Part shown: positions 24,408 through 35,622 of the stretch, piece after piece
Layout of the letters: each line of letters begins with the position of its first letter
Position numbering within the stretch: the first letter of the stretch is position 1
Assembly: GCF_001632365.1 (NCBI RefSeq)
Contig: NW_024468539.1
Coordinates: forward strand, 394,811-458,810
Length of the DNA: 64,000 nt
DNA from: Laetiporus sulphureus 93-53
Taxonomy: Eukaryota > Basidiomycota > Agaricomycetes > Polyporales > Laetiporaceae
Reading direction: 5' to 3'
Translations under genes and position numbers: made by a program
Notes under the pieces: model-generated
The model's input: the letters and a program-made list of their open reading frames with translations, nothing else
Databases searched by the model: none
Told to the model about the DNA's origin: nothing

Positions 24408-26043
24408 TGTCTGCGTTGGTCTAGCGATGGCTGCGTACGTACCTTGTGCCCGTGTTATACCGGATGTACCATGGGCAGATGGGAAGGGATTAATTCCGTT
24501 GGCGCGAATGGAGATAATTAGCAGCGCGTCCCGCGTTCAATCCAGCCGATCTATCCGGGCGTAGCTAGCTTGATTAGTCGTGCCACTGCACATCTGAAAT
24601 GTTCAGATGTGGTTTCGAGCCGTCAGATGAAGGCGAGTCGACGCGACACGATGGGCACTTCGGATGGCGATTAATGGCTTTCATGGTACTTGATGTCGCC
24701 TTGTAGTCAATGAAGGCTTTGTGGCGAGCAATTAAGTATTTATTGTACCATCAGAGCGCAAGACAGGGCCCGTCCTTGAAGCGAAGCACAGAGCACGCCA
24801 GAGACTTGCAATCGAAATTTACGGCACAGATTCAAACAGCTCAAGTCGCCAGGATAGCAGTGACTTGCTCGGAGCGCCCACGCGTCTTCGCGTCCGTGTC
24901 ACATCAAACGCGCTTGTCACAAGTCAGTCATAACGCGTAACGTCACGCTCGTACCCTACCTCACGCCTCTGGGAGGATCTGATCTAGAGGAGGTCCTGGT
25001 CCTGCACTCCGGAGGGAACCCAGTCATGCCGCACTGTTCTCAAAAGCTGTTGCTTGCTGATCCCTGGCTAGCAAATTCTCTGGCCACCCTTCCTGCTCGG
25101 TCTCCGTGCCATACTGGGATAACTCAAAGGGTGCCATTCGAAAGCATAGGCCTGCAAGTTTCCGGAGAACCAGCACCAACGGAGGTATCGCTGCACCAAA
25201 CGGCTCGCGTTTTCGACAAAAACCAATCAGTATCACTGATGTTGCGATTGGCCGGGCACGTTGGCCGGTGCGGACCCACGTGGGGTGCCACGTATCGCGC
25301 TGATATCGCGCGCAAATTTCTCTGAACGCGTCTCCTGCTTTCATACCGTTCTGTCGACGTCTGGCACGTCGTAGCCTGCAATGGGACCGTCGTGTCCACC
25401 ATCGTCTAATCCTACCTCTTGACTTTGGGACCGCATCTCAAGATTGCATGCAGTAACCTGCGTCGTGTCACCGACCAGGGTCAAGCTCGTCGCGATGTAT
25501 GCAGTGCCACAGATCGACTGCCTTTGCATTTTGTGCAGCCAGCTTCAAGTTGCGCTGTCGAGGGCGCTGTCAGATATGCGCATTCTCCGTCACTGATGGA
25601 CAGAATGCTCGAGCTCTGCCATTACTGTAGGTCAATCATTCCATCGTCAAATTTTTGGGGGCGCTGATATACAAGATCCTTTGTGTCGTAGAGAATTTTA
25701 AAACTACAGTAGCTGCTCCTCCGCCATCTACAACTGTCAGGACGCTTGATCTGCTGCCTTCACCCCTTACTTGGACAAGTTACGTGCACGTCGTGTCTGG
25801 CATAGAGCGATCAATGGGAACATCGGATGACTTCCTCCGATGGTGGAATAACGGTTGCGGGTGTTGTGGTTGAGGCCGGGAAGAGATGAGGTAGGAGTGG
25901 GCGTCTGGTAAGTGCGGATTTCGTCTAATTGCGTTCATGGAGCGTGTCACACGGGCGCGTGTTGAGATCCGTCGATTCATTCTTGATGATCTGCTTTTGA
26001 TTAGCTTGTGAGTACCTCGCGCGTTATTCGCACTGGCATAAAC
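24408..26043. other. Long intergenic region, no supported gene
   Basis: Overlapping open frames on both strands at 25024-25402 cancel each other and have no domain. ACGCGT occurs at 24880 and 24933, about 500 bp upstream of the CoA ligase. An open frame at 25780-25980 on the minus strand (ISTRARVTRSMNAIRRNPHLP) follows an acceptor (AAAAGCAG) and could be a last exon of the next gene; this is not certain. Confidence 0.4.
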
Positions 26044-26980
26044 TTACCCTTGGTCAATTATATCTTCATAGATGCAGCAAGCACTCAAAACCTGCGTCCG
26101 CCGAGCGGCGTCTGTTCGGCGCCTCGTTATCCAACTGATTCCGAAACTATTACCTAGGGTACTGACCATCGCATGGTAAATCGCAGGCTCGTTCAGGTGC
26201 ACGTTTTGAAGCCGCATCGCAAGGTCATCTTCATCTTGAGATTCGTCAAACTCGTCGTCCGCATCCTCGGAACCCTCTGACCATGTCGCTTCGCCGACGA
26301 CCTCCTCCTGCATAACATGCTCCGTTGCATCGGAGTGCGTCACGGTTCCTCGCACCCATGCCCTGGCGCGCTCCAGCTGCACCTGCGTAAACGGTTCGAC
26401 AGGCGACGAGCTCACTTCAGGCTCGATTCTTTCTGCCATCGGGTGGTTGCGAGCGAGTCGGCGTGCGTAGGCACTGCCTGCGGGATGCTGAGCCTGAGAG
26501 GAGGTATTCTGGGCTTGCGCTGCATAGGATGCCATGTGAGAAGGTACGTATGGTGGGCCATGGGAGTATACATAGCGCTGCGAGCTGTCGGTCTGGCTGA
26601 ATCCACCGGCTCCTACGCCTGCATTCATAGCACTGTCCGTCGTATTCATTCGGTAGCCGCCGTCGCTTGCTGCTTGCTGCCCATCTTCGAAATATTGAGT
26701 GTGTGGGTACGGTGGCCTACGTTCACGATGTCGTCGTGGGCGAGCTACAGCCTCAGAAATCCCATGATTCTGCATGATACATGAGTATCCAGGCATGCAG
26801 AACATAGCAGACCAACTTGTACTCAACCTGAGCAGGATACATCCCCTCCGTGTCTCCATCCCAATGTGTATCGTCGCTGCAAAGGTTTCTCCCCGGAGAC
26901 ACTTCATCGCTCGGCAGCCCCTGGGAACCAAAGAAGTCCTCTGTGCACCGTGTATCATTAAACTTAAATGGATGGGACAT
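26044..26980 (-). CDS. Orphan disordered protein, intact copy of duplicated gene
   Basis: Not recognised. Exon 1 runs 26980-26828 (MSHPFKFNDTRCTEDFFGSQ, ending MYPAQ); a 58-nt intron ends with ATGCAG; exon 2 runs from 26769 and reads NHGISEAVARPRRHRERR onward to at least 26168. The protein is low in hydrophobic residues, with a Gln/Ser/Tyr-rich middle, then a PMAERIEPEVSSSPVEPF stretch and a strongly acidic helix (EGSEDADDEFDESQDEDDLAMRLQNVHL). After AIYHAM a GTCAGT donor may open another intron; the C-terminus given here is the simple read-through stop, and one or two more exons (to 25780) are possible. A truncated copy lies at 28745-29111. Four ACGCGT boxes lie 80-137 bp upstream of the start. 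Confidence 0.55.
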
Positions 26981-27059
26981 TTAGATGAGAGAATGGCCGG
27001 TGAGAGACTGCGAGAGACTGCAAGGGTAGTATGGTGGCTTAGGTGAAGACGTCACGGAA

Positions 27060-27117
27060 ACGCGTTATATACGCGTGACATCGTGACAAGACGCGTTTGT
27101 GGCGAGTCGCGACGCGT
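27060..27117. promoter_or_regulatory. Cluster of four ACGCGT boxes
   Basis: ACGCGT occurs at 27060, 27071, 27091 and 27112, with GTCACG and CGTGAC between, 80-137 bp upstream of the orphan gene start at 26980. ACGCGT is the MluI cell-cycle box bound by MBF in yeasts. Binding here is inferred. Confidence 0.5.
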
Positions 27118-27477
27118 CTGGTGTGGCCGCGGTGCTATACCCTTGGTCAGTGCTAAATCAATACGTGTGTAGTCTACACAAAGTGATCGAGATTGTCGCG
27201 AATATTTCAGGCTAATTGTGCCGCCCCATAATGCAATACGCGTGTAGTACCCGAATTTATAATATTTTTAACGCAGAATTCCCGTGATAGTTGCTCGTCG
27301 ATGTGTCCTCACTGTCCAGGGTGAGACAATGCGTACTTTAGGCCATGCTGTTCGGCATATTGAACATCCCACATTCATTATAGAGCATAAATGATGTCCC
27401 GTTGGCCGTACTAAGAATACCCTACTGTCCATTGTATGAGCTGGAAGTCGACGAAAGATCGTCATGACACGAGTAGC

Positions 27478-28402
27478 TTAATCACACATTGCGGTCCTAT
27501 ACATGACCACAATGCGCCATTTTCCGCCCTGGGACCTCCTCGACGCACGCTTTTCCTGTATTTCCTGCGGCCGTTCAGTCCTACGGGTGCTTCCCGACTC
27601 TCTTCGCTCCTTTCGCTTCGATAGCAGCGAGTTTGATGCGCCTGCATCAGGCTTGTCCGAGCTGCTCTCATGGTCTGATGAAATGTCGGGTCCGGAACCG
27701 CCGCCTCGGTTTTGTGTGAGGGATACATGCATGCGGCGTGGATGGAAGAAGTACTGCAGAACAATTTCTATCAGTGTTATGAAGGAGGGCGTCATCGAGT
27801 CTTGCTTACTTTGTTCCAGCTGTCGACTGTACCATGGACATGATTGAGCCCGTCAGCTTCCTTTGCCTTATTACACCTGCGTCTAGCCCCTGCAGTACCT
27901 AGAAATCGAAAAAAGAAACCGTTACCATCTCCACTGCAACATGAATCCGGCGAGACAACTCACCGATCGCAGCAGCCGGTATCATCATAAGCATCATCCC
28001 TGGACACCTCGACTTGCAGTTGGACGTCGACGGCGCAGCCGCCTGGACGTCAAGCAAGAACGCTTTCCAATCTTGCTCATGCACGTCGTGCAGCGCGAAA
28101 GGGTGTGGTATGGTGGCAGACGGAGGGACCGTGAGCGGGAATCCGTTCTGAAGATTCTCGCTGACGCTGACGAGGGTAGCGGGCTGGAAGTGTGGGTAGG
28201 TGAGGCTGGCCGGAGGCAAGCGCTGTAAGGGGTTCGTCCCCGAACTGTCGTTCACCGTCTCGTACGCAGGCGGTGCGACCGAGCTCGCATCATTCCATGA
28301 CTCGGATGCGGGATATCCCTGCGATGAGTCCCCAGGTAAGGGACACTGCTGTTGACGGGAAACAGGGGCCTTTTCAGTCGGGTCGTACGTGCTGCTCTTC
28401 AT
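27478..28402 (-). CDS. PPAYE / DVHEQDW fungal family protein, copy 1
   Basis: Start MKSSTYDPTEKAPVSRQQQ at 28402. Exon 1 holds a disordered Pro-rich part with the motif VAPPAYETV, then a conserved-looking block HDVHEQDWKAFLLDVQAAA followed by a hydrophobic stretch (GMMLMMIPAAAIG) that could lie in a membrane. A short middle exon (about 27885-27817) encodes NHVHGTVDSWNK, and the last exon begins YFFHPRRMHVSLTQ and ends at 27478. WN followed by FFHPRRM appears in a widespread uncharacterised fungal family, which is my basis for joining the exons. The C-terminal 70 residues are very basic (RKERRESGSTRRTERPQE), a possible nuclear or nucleic-acid-binding tail. Paralogue of the gene at 29642-30555. 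Function unknown. Confidence 0.65.
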
Positions 28403-28744
28403 TTGCAGGCGGCTGCTGTAAGGAGTCGATGGAGGGGTGAATGCGTGCTGGCTGCGCTTGTATATACCCTGTCCATGAGGCTGTCCCGCTAGCTTGCATT
28501 TGATTCTCATGGAGCAGCCCGAGGCACGGTAGGTAATGGCCTCATCGATCGGCGCTGACCGCACGATCGTGCCAAGGGGCGGAGTCGACTCGGGGTTGTG
28601 TCTATTAATTGTGCGAATCTCGCGGCCAGGAGATTGAGGAGCAGGATGAAGCAACTCTCAGCGATCTTGGTGCGTGCTAATAGGGTGTGGATTGGCTGGG
28701 TTTTGGATACTGAGCCCCTAAAGTCCACCACACGCGACACTAGG

Positions 28745-29111
28745 GCTCGACGGGTGAGGAGCTTATTTCAGGCTCTATGCTTTCCACCATCGGCTGGTTG
28801 CGACCAAGGCAGCGTGCGTAGGCACTCCTCCGAGATGCTGAGTCTGAGAGGAGGCATCGTGGTGAGCAGACTACAGTGTCGGAAATACCATGAATCTGCA
28901 TGGTTCATGAGTAGGAATACAAGTATACACATCACAATAGACCAGCTTGTACTCAACCTGAGCAGGATACATCCCTCCGTGCCGACATCCCACTGATGTG
29001 TATCGTCGCTGCAAGGATTTCTCCCTGGAGACATTTCATCGTTCGGCAGCCCCTGGTGACCAAAAAGTCCTCTGTTCACCGTGTTTTGTTAGACTTAAGT
29101 GGATAGGACAT
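28745..29111 (-). pseudogene. Decayed copy of the orphan gene at 26044-26980
   Basis: The copy starts ATG at 29111 but reaches TGA at codon 12 (29076-29078) where the intact copy has TGC; frame changes follow, a 240-bp internal part is missing, and the acidic C-terminal half is absent. Homology covers exon 1, the intron, the first codons of exon 2 and the EPEVSSSPVEPF region. Confidence 0.75.
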
Positions 29112-29189
29112 TCACATGAGAATGCGGGTCGAAGAGACTGCGAGAGACCGCGAGGGTGGCATGGTGGCTTGGCGGAAGATGTCACGGAA

Positions 29190-29305
29190 ACGCGTTACAT
29201 ACACTTGACACCGTGACAGGACGCGTTTGTGGCGCGACGCGACGCGTCTGGTGCCACTTGAGTCAACGGTGCGTGGGCGTGCTAGATAACTTCTGTAGTA
29301 CGCGT
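29190..29305. promoter_or_regulatory. ACGCGT boxes of duplication unit B
   Basis: ACGCGT at 29190, 29221, 29242 and 29300. Three are shared in position with unit A; the fourth is outside that block. The gene they would serve is the broken copy at 28745-29111. Confidence 0.4.
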
Positions 29306-29641
29306 ACCTCTTCTCGGTCATTTATTACGGTATTCCTCGTAGGAGGGATTGTAGAAAGTGGTCGAAATCGTCGCGAGTAGTTGTGCGGCCCGTCATGCAA
29401 CATGAGTGTATAACGAAATTCTTTTATATTTTCTTACGCAGAATTCACGATAAGTGCTCGTCGATGTGTCTTCACTGTACACGATGAGACAAATTGCATC
29501 TTAAGCCATGCTGTTCGGGATATTGAACATCCCACATTCAGCATAGAGCATAAATGTCCCATTGGCCGTACTAGGAATATCCTACCGTCCATTCTATGAG
29601 CTGGAAGTTGACACAAGATCGTGATGACATGAATAGCTTAT

Positions 29642-30555
29642 TCACATATTGCGATCCCTATACGTGACCACAATGCGCCATTTTCCGCCCTGGGACCTCC
29701 TCGACGCACGCCTTTCCTGTCTTTCCTGCCGCCGTTCAGTCCTTCGGGCCCTTCGCGACTCTCTTCGCTCCCTTCGCCTGGACATCAGTGAGGTTGACGC
29801 GCCTGCAGCCTCGTCCGAGCTGCTCTCATCGTCTGATGAGATGTCAGGTCCAGACCCGCCGGCTCGGTCTTGTGTGAGGGATACATGCATGCGACGCGGA
29901 TGGAAGAAGTACTGCAGAGAAGTGTGGATCAATGTTGTGAAGGGAAGCGTCATCGAACGGTCTTGCTTACTTTGTTCCAGCTATCGATTGCGCCGTGGAC
30001 ATGATTCAATCCGTCTTCCTTTGCCTGGCTAGCCCTGCGTCTAGCCGCTGCAGCACCTACAAATCGAGAGAATAATGTTACCATCTACACTGGAGCGTGA
30101 ATCCGGCGAAGCGACTCACCGATCGCAGCAGCCATCGGCATCATCATAAACATCATCCCTTGTCCAGACCTCGGCTTGCTGTTGGACGTCGATGGCGCAG
30201 CCGCCTGGACGTCAAGCAAGAACGCTTTCCAATCCTGCTCATGCACATCGTGCAGCGTGAAAGGGTGTGGCATGATGGCAGACGGAGGGAGTGTGAGCGG
30301 GAATCCGTTCTGGAGATTCTCGCTGATGCTGACGAGGGTAGCGGGCTGGAAGGGAGGATAGGCGAGGCTGGCAGGGGGCGATCTCTGTAAGGGGTTCAAT
30401 TCCGGACTGCCAATCACCGTCTCGTACGCCGGCGGTGGGACCGAGCTTGCATCATTCCATGATATGGAATAGCCCTGCGATGGGTCCCCTGATAAGGGAT
30501 ACTGCTGTTGACGGGGAACAGGGGCCTTTTCAATCGGGTCGTACGTGCGGCTCAT
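29642..30555 (-). CDS. PPAYE / DVHEQDW fungal family protein, copy 2
   Basis: Start MSRTYDPIEKAPVPRQQQ at 30555; same exon plan as copy 1: exon 1 with VPPPAYETV and HDVHEQDWKAFLLDVQAAA plus a Met-rich hydrophobic run (GMMFMMMPMAAAIG), a short exon with HGAIDSWNK, and a last exon with YFFHPRRMHVSLTQ ending at 29642. Residues are largely conserved with copy 1, changes being mostly conservative, which suggests that both are still under selection. The C-terminal tail is even more regular in Arg (RRRERRESRRARRTERRQERQERR). A CTTTTCAATCGG-type codon choice and no stop codons support an active gene. Function unknown. Confidence 0.65.
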
Positions 30556-31182
30556 CGTTTGCAGGTGGGTGCTGATGAGGGGTGAGTGAGATAGTGGTGT
30601 GTGGTTGTATATACCCTGTCCATGAGGCTGTCCCTTTGATTCCCATGGAGCAGCCGGCGGCACGGTAGGTAATGGCCACATCGATCAGCGCTGACCGCGC
30701 GATCGTACGTAAGGGGCGGAGCCGTCCCGGGGGGCTGTGTCATGCTGTGTACATTGTGCGAATCTCCGCGGCCGCGAGATTGAGGAGCAGGATGAAGCAA
30801 CTCTCAGCGATTTGATACGGCATGCCCTTCGCTGGGTGTGTCGGCATAGGGTGCAGATTAGCTGGATTTTGATACTGAGCCCCTACAGGTCCACCACGCG
30901 ACACTAGGCCCCCAGTGCCATGACGAGGTGTGAGCTCATTATGAGGCAGGTCCATGCCTTTTTGGAGGCCAGACAATGTGAGCATGAGACTCGAGAAAGA
31001 GCCCGAATGCACGGTACCATTAGTGTTAGAAAATCACACGCCTGCAGCACATAAGTACCAGATGCGATCTGCTGAACGACCGCAATGAGATTGACCTGAT
31101 CGAGAAGAGACACATGAGCAATCAGACTACCGCTCAGAGTACTACGCGAACGCAGAATTATAAGCCCCCCTTTCGACAGCAT
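30556..31182. other. Upstream region with duplication residue
   Basis: Holds the end of duplication unit B and a weak third start of the repeat (30910-30960), then 200 bp that form the 3' flank of KRI1. The open frames here have no domain. Confidence 0.4.
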
Positions 31183-33689
31183 CTACGCCTGCTCCGACTT
31201 CCTGTGCCGTCTCCGCCTCTTCTTCGAAACGGCGCCTTGTTCCTGCGCATTTTGCTCCGCCTCCTCCGCAGCGTCGCCAGACTCGGGGGACTTCCGCTTC
31301 GCCTTCTTTCCCGCATCCTGGCGCCCTGTGGCACTGCTCTCATCCTCCTTGCTAGGCTCTCCCGATGTCGCTATATCAATGGCAGCCCCGCGCTCCTTCA
31401 TCCGCTCCTTCTTGCCTTTCCTCTTCTTCGCATTCTCGCCTTTTCCTTCGGGTCTGGTATCAACACCACGTTCTCGCAGCGAGTCCTTTAGCTCCTTCAG
31501 CCTGGCTCCGCGCGTCTGGTCCCACTGTCCGCCTTTCCGGTACGGCGCGTACTTCTTGATGCCCATGTACGAGTTCAGCTCTGCATCCGTCGCCACGAGG
31601 ATCTCGGCCGGTGAGAGCCCGAAGATCTGAGGAGAAACTTTGGTGTATTTGAACCGCGTGGGCATATCGCCAACCTACGCAGCAACGGGTTAGATCCACC
31701 TGAACGGGATTCCCCAGACGGACGTACCATGTCGTTGAACTCCAGCCCATAGAGCTCGTCCATGTACTCATCCAGTCTGCGCTTACGCATATCTTCCGTC
31801 CCGTCCCACTCTTCGTCGTCAATGGCAGGATCTTCCGCTTCCGCATCCATCTCGTCGACGTCCACTCCGCCCTCATCCATCCTATCATCATCAACCGATT
31901 TCTTTTTCTTCTTTTTCTTGGACTTCTTTGACGTGGACGCTTCCTCTTCTGGAGGGGCGATGTCCGTAATGTCGATGTCATCGTCCCAGTCAGGTTTCTC
32001 TTCGTCATCGATCTCGCCCTCGTCGTCACGCTCGTACAGCTCAGCCATCTGTCGCTCGTGGGCCTCCGGGTCCCAATCGCCCTCCAAGTCAAGCTCTTGT
32101 AACGCTGCGGTGACAATCTCGAATGAGTTATTTGAATGCTGAGACTAAGATGTGAACGGAATACCTTTGCTGGCTTCCAAACTCTTCCCGCCTTCTCGCC
32201 CAATCATCTCCAATTTGGTGCGAATCTCTTTCATCTTCAGTGCCTTGAGCCGCTTGATCTCCTCCTTCTTTTTAAGAAGCTCCTCTTCCTTACGAGCTTT
32301 ACGCTTTTCACGAGCCTCCTTACGCGATGAATCCTGCCTCCGGACTAGCGAGGGAATATTTCGTGGGTATCTTGCAATGGTATCGGCATCTCTGTAGAAA
32401 GACGTCATGAGGAAGCTTCCGGTCGGGGAGACATGATGAACACGTACGGTTCCTCAAACCGGAAATTATACGAGCTCTCGAACCGGTCTGCAATGTCGTC
32501 AAACTCATTTTCGCTGAATTCCTCATTCTCATTCTCTCCTTCGCTTTGTTCGGGCGCACTCTCATCCTTGACATCCTCATCAACGTCAGAGTGGAGACTT
32601 GCGTCCGATTGATCGTCTTGTCTTTTCCGCTTGCCCTTCTTAGAAGCGGTAATTTCGTCATAAGTGGGAAGACGGCGAGCGGAACGGTCGATCCACCCGC
32701 GGTTCAAAATGTAGCTAATGTGAACATTAATGATTAGCATCCTTTCGCAACTCATAACGCAAATTGAGCACACTTCATCAGGAATTCGCGATCTTCTTCC
32801 CGCTTGCTCTTTTGGACTTTGCCTTCTTCCTTCCTTTTCTTCTTCTTCTTCTTTTTCTCAGCTTTCTCGCCTTCTTCCTCATTCGTCACCTCGACCTCCG
32901 TCATCTCAACGGTCACAATCTCTTTCAGGTCCTCCCCGACCTCCCTCTCCAAAAACGCACGATACTCTTCCTCCTCCCGCTCAATGTCATCTTTTGTCTT
33001 ATCTCGCGGAATCAAGAAGCCGTCGTCGTCATCCTCGGCAACAGCGGTGTGGAAAGCGGCTATCGTCTCCTGGCGAAGGGCAGCCTGCTCTTGCACATGC
33101 GTCAACGGCTCAGGGGAGGAAGATCTTGATTCTGGCTTGAGCGCGGATGCGATCGCGTGTTGGCGCATCCTTAGAGGCTTAGACTACAATCGTGGGTTGA
33201 GCATGTCACGTTGCACGAGATCAGTGGCATACATACCTTATCCTTCTGCACCCGCGCTATCGACGCATCCCCAGTCTTTTGCCATTCCTCTGTGCTCTCA
33301 TAGTTAGTGCGAACCGGAGCACACGTAACAAACGTTGTTTGGCGTACCCTCGAACACATCCTTGTCCTTCTCATATATCGATGGATCCTTCCGCCTGATA
33401 CGTGCTAAGGTCCGCAGAATGGCGGCATCAACCGCAGGAGTGAGCTCTTCTCCGTCCTCGTCTTCCGACTCGTCTTCTTCAGAGTCTTCCTCCTCGGCGT
33501 CATCCTCCTCGATGTCAGAACCATATTTCTCCTTGACTACACAATCAGTCTAATCACAAATAGTTCTGCATAAAAACACGCACGCTTCGCTAGTTCCTCT
33601 CGCTCCTTGCGATATTCGAACGCCTTGGCGTAATGCTCATTGATGGTAAATTGGTGGATATCCTCAGTGTCCGAGTCTTCCGAGAGCAT
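31183..33689 (-). CDS. KRI1: KRI1 ribosome biogenesis protein
   Basis: Nucleolar protein of the Kri1 family, linked in yeast to Krr1 and 40S assembly. Start MLSEDSDTEDIHQFTINEHYAKAFEYRKEREEL at 33689. In order: an acidic stretch, LARIRRKDPSIYEKDKDVFEE, the alpha-helical DDGFLIPRDKTKDDIEREEEEYRAFLE, a Lys run (KKKKKKKRK), the family core FLMNYILNRGWIDRSARRLPTYDEI, a second acidic run ending [36 protein letters not shown], the KEEIKRLKALKMKEIRTKLE coiled coil, and the C-terminal Kri1 domain (DELYGLEFNDMVGDMPTRFKYTKV, YMGIKKYAPYRKGGQWD). It ends in a basic KKRRRRHRK tail. About six introns of normal size. Divergent from RPB9 by 302 bp. Intact. Confidence 0.93.
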
Positions 33690-33991
33690 CGTGACCGAGG
33701 CAAAATCGCACGGACACAGTTTCAAGTCCCAGATTTTATTTCCAGCACCAGGACAAGGATCAAATGAAGGGAAAGCAAGCTAGCCGTACGTCGCTGAGCG
33801 GATGGACGAAGGAAACCAAGACTCGAATTAGCAAACCGAAAACAAATCGAGGGCACGTGCTTTCAATGATCTTCAGCGCTATACGGGCGCTTAGTCTCTC
33901 ATATTCGTGCCACTGGTCCTTCATCTCCCCTTTTCCTGCCTTTGTTGCCGAGTGGATTCTTTCTTCCCCGTTCTCAAGATTTACTGTCGAC
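33690..33991. promoter_or_regulatory. Shared divergent promoter KRI1-RPB9
   Basis: 302 bp between the start codons of a ribosome-assembly gene and an RNA polymerase II subunit gene. No single element stands out beyond AT-rich and CT-rich patches. The geometry suggests shared growth-related control. Confidence 0.45.
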
Positions 33992-34680
33992 ATGGTACGT
34001 ATCATTTTCTTGTACACTGTGGTGATTGGAGAAATGTGCCGCCTCTCTTGATGACTAAGATCACTCATTCTCACCTTCCGTCAGGCTTCACTACACTTCT
34101 GCTCGGAATGCAACAATCTCTTGTACCCGAAGGCTGACCAGCAGCGAAGAATTATGGTCTATGCGTGCAGAATATGCAATTACGATGAGATTGGCGAGAA
34201 CAAATGTGTATACCGGAACGATTTGCTTACCGTTACAAAGTGAGTTGCGTTTGTACACATTGCGGTGCCCATGGACTCTCCATGCATCTCTGCAATGCTC
34301 TGCTTTCTCATTCGGAACTGAGTTGACGCTTTGAGGTAGAGAGCAGGTCGGCGTGACCACGGATCTCATGAACGATCCTACACTGGTGCGCATGTGCATG
34401 TCTCCGTCTCAGTAGTGGACGATCCTCATTAACCCGTCAGGCTCATGCGAACATGGAGTGTCCTTCATGTCATCATAACGAGTGCGTATCTTCCTCCGTT
34501 CTCACTGAGATCTTTTGTCTCTTTGGGGTGGCTCACAGATGGAGAACCCTTCACAGCGCTGTGTACTTCCAGGATCAGTCAAAACGGAAGGAAACACGCA
34601 TGATCCTATTCTACGTCTGTACAAGATGCAACCACGAGTATACAGACCCAACTGTCTCTCGGCAAGATATAGACACGTAG
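33992..34680 (+). CDS. RPB9: RNA polymerase II subunit RPB9
   Basis: Zinc-ribbon subunit B12.6 of RNA polymerase II, acting in start-site choice and transcript proofreading. Five coding exons, 33992-33994, 34085-34239, 34340-34385, 34441-34481 and 34557-34680, sum to 369 nt, giving 122 residues, the same length as yeast Rpb9. The first coding exon is only the ATG codon. Zinc ribbon 1: FCSEC and YACRIC; zinc ribbon 2: MECPSCHHND and FYVCTRC, with the conserved DQSKRKETRMILFYVC and the C-terminal HEYTDPT. All introns are GT-AG. The residue before AVYFQDQSKR is Asp where Glu is usual. Intact. Confidence 0.95.
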
Positions 34681-35057
34681 CCCACAACGCTTTGTCGAGG
34701 AGCATCGCAGCTGCTGTGTGCTTTACCATGGGGGCTTTGACACTCGCGGACATTTCAATCATTCTTTGTAAAAGTACTATCTTAGTTCTGTCAATGAATA
34801 CCCTATCATATATAGCTATAATCCGATGAGCAACTCTATGTGCACACATACATTTAGATGTCGCGTGCTACGAGTCGATTGGAAGACATTCCGGATGCGA
34901 AAAAGCCATAGTGAAGAACGGTTGGGTTGCGCGTTCTTCGTCCCATCGGATGAAAGTTTTCATGTCACCGCCGCCCGTCGCTTGGTTCCAACCATCATTC
35001 GAAAATATGCCCAGCAGCGGGCCAATCATCAGGTCTTAACAGCCTTCTCTCCAGTCC

Positions 35058-35125
35058 TGTATCGAACAGCTGGGAAGAAAGATGAGGGAAGATGGTCCCG
35101 TTCTCCTTCCCAGCGGTTCGATACA
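35058..35125. repeat. Quasi-palindrome 1
   Basis: Arms 35058-35077 and 35106-35125 are inverted repeats with 19 of 20 positions matching (TGTATCGAACAGCTGGGAAG against its complement), with a 28-nt loop. Confidence 0.85.
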
Positions 35126-35346
35126 CAGCTGCTTTAGCGGCTCTGTCAGCCTTTGCTAGCTCCTCCTCATACAGAGACCCCTTCGCATGGCGGATATCCC
35201 AACTTCAGTCCTGTGCCTTCTTCACAGCAGACATTCATGGCTTGTCTGGGTATGACCTACACAACGACTAATTCAGGTCATCAAGCTCCCTCTCCGCATG
35301 ACAATCAGGAAGATTAGAATGAGAACGCAGACGAGAACGATGAACA

Positions 35347-35405
35347 GGCCCTCAATGAGCCATCTGCAGATGTGGAATACCTCTGCAGGTGGCTCATTGA
35401 GGGCC
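35347..35405. repeat. Quasi-palindrome 2
   Basis: Arms 35347-35370 and 35382-35405 match at 23 of 24 positions in inverted orientation, with an 11-nt loop. It falls in the coding-like ALNEPSADVEYLCRWLIEGQ stretch. This is the strongest of the four. Confidence 0.9.
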
Positions 35406-35543
35406 AACCCTGCGGTCACAGGTTTGATAGCTGGCAGAGCCTCCATTTGCCGTCTTTAAGATTGATGTGCTTCTTTATCTTAAAGTTGTCAATGCTTCTC
35501 GTTGCTGGCAGGATTGCAAAAAAAAAAAAGATGAAAATTCACG

Positions 35544-35587
35544 AGTGAGTTCGGAGATGCCTGTAAAGAAGCATCTGCGAACTCACT
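35544..35587. repeat. Quasi-palindrome 3
   Basis: Arms 35544-35560 and 35571-35587 match at 16 of 17 positions, loop 10 nt. Confidence 0.85.
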
Positions 35588-35622
35588 GCGAGCTGCGTAT
35601 TCAATGTGGATGGTGTGAGGGA

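Larger units (their letters stand above)
26398..28744. repeat. Tandem duplication, unit A
   Basis: Unit A matches unit B (28745-30910) over most of its length in the same order: the start of the orphan gene, the ACGCGT promoter block, a conserved non-coding block (about 27270-27470) and the PPAYE/DVHEQDW gene. The borders are marked by a GACACTAGG sequence near 28737 and 30900. Unit A contains about 240 bp (26515-26755) that unit B lacks. Confidence 0.8.
28745..30910. repeat. Tandem duplication, unit B
   Basis: Second copy of 26398-28744, with point changes, small gaps and loss of about 240 bp of the orphan gene. A faint start of a third unit is visible just after 30910 (GTGAGCTCATTATGAGGC). 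Confidence 0.8.

Noticed and set aside
25024..25402. Overlapping frames of 92-106 codons on both strands
   Set aside because: Three mutually overlapping frames without domain, splice support or codon bias.
31460..32203. 247-codon minus-strand frame, very rich in Arg/Met
   Set aside because: Out-of-frame shadow of KRI1 exons; the composition reflects the Lys/Glu codons of the real frame.
35347..35405. Hairpin as a transcription terminator
   Set aside because: Rho-independent terminators belong to bacteria; the arms lie in coding-like sequence and no T run follows.
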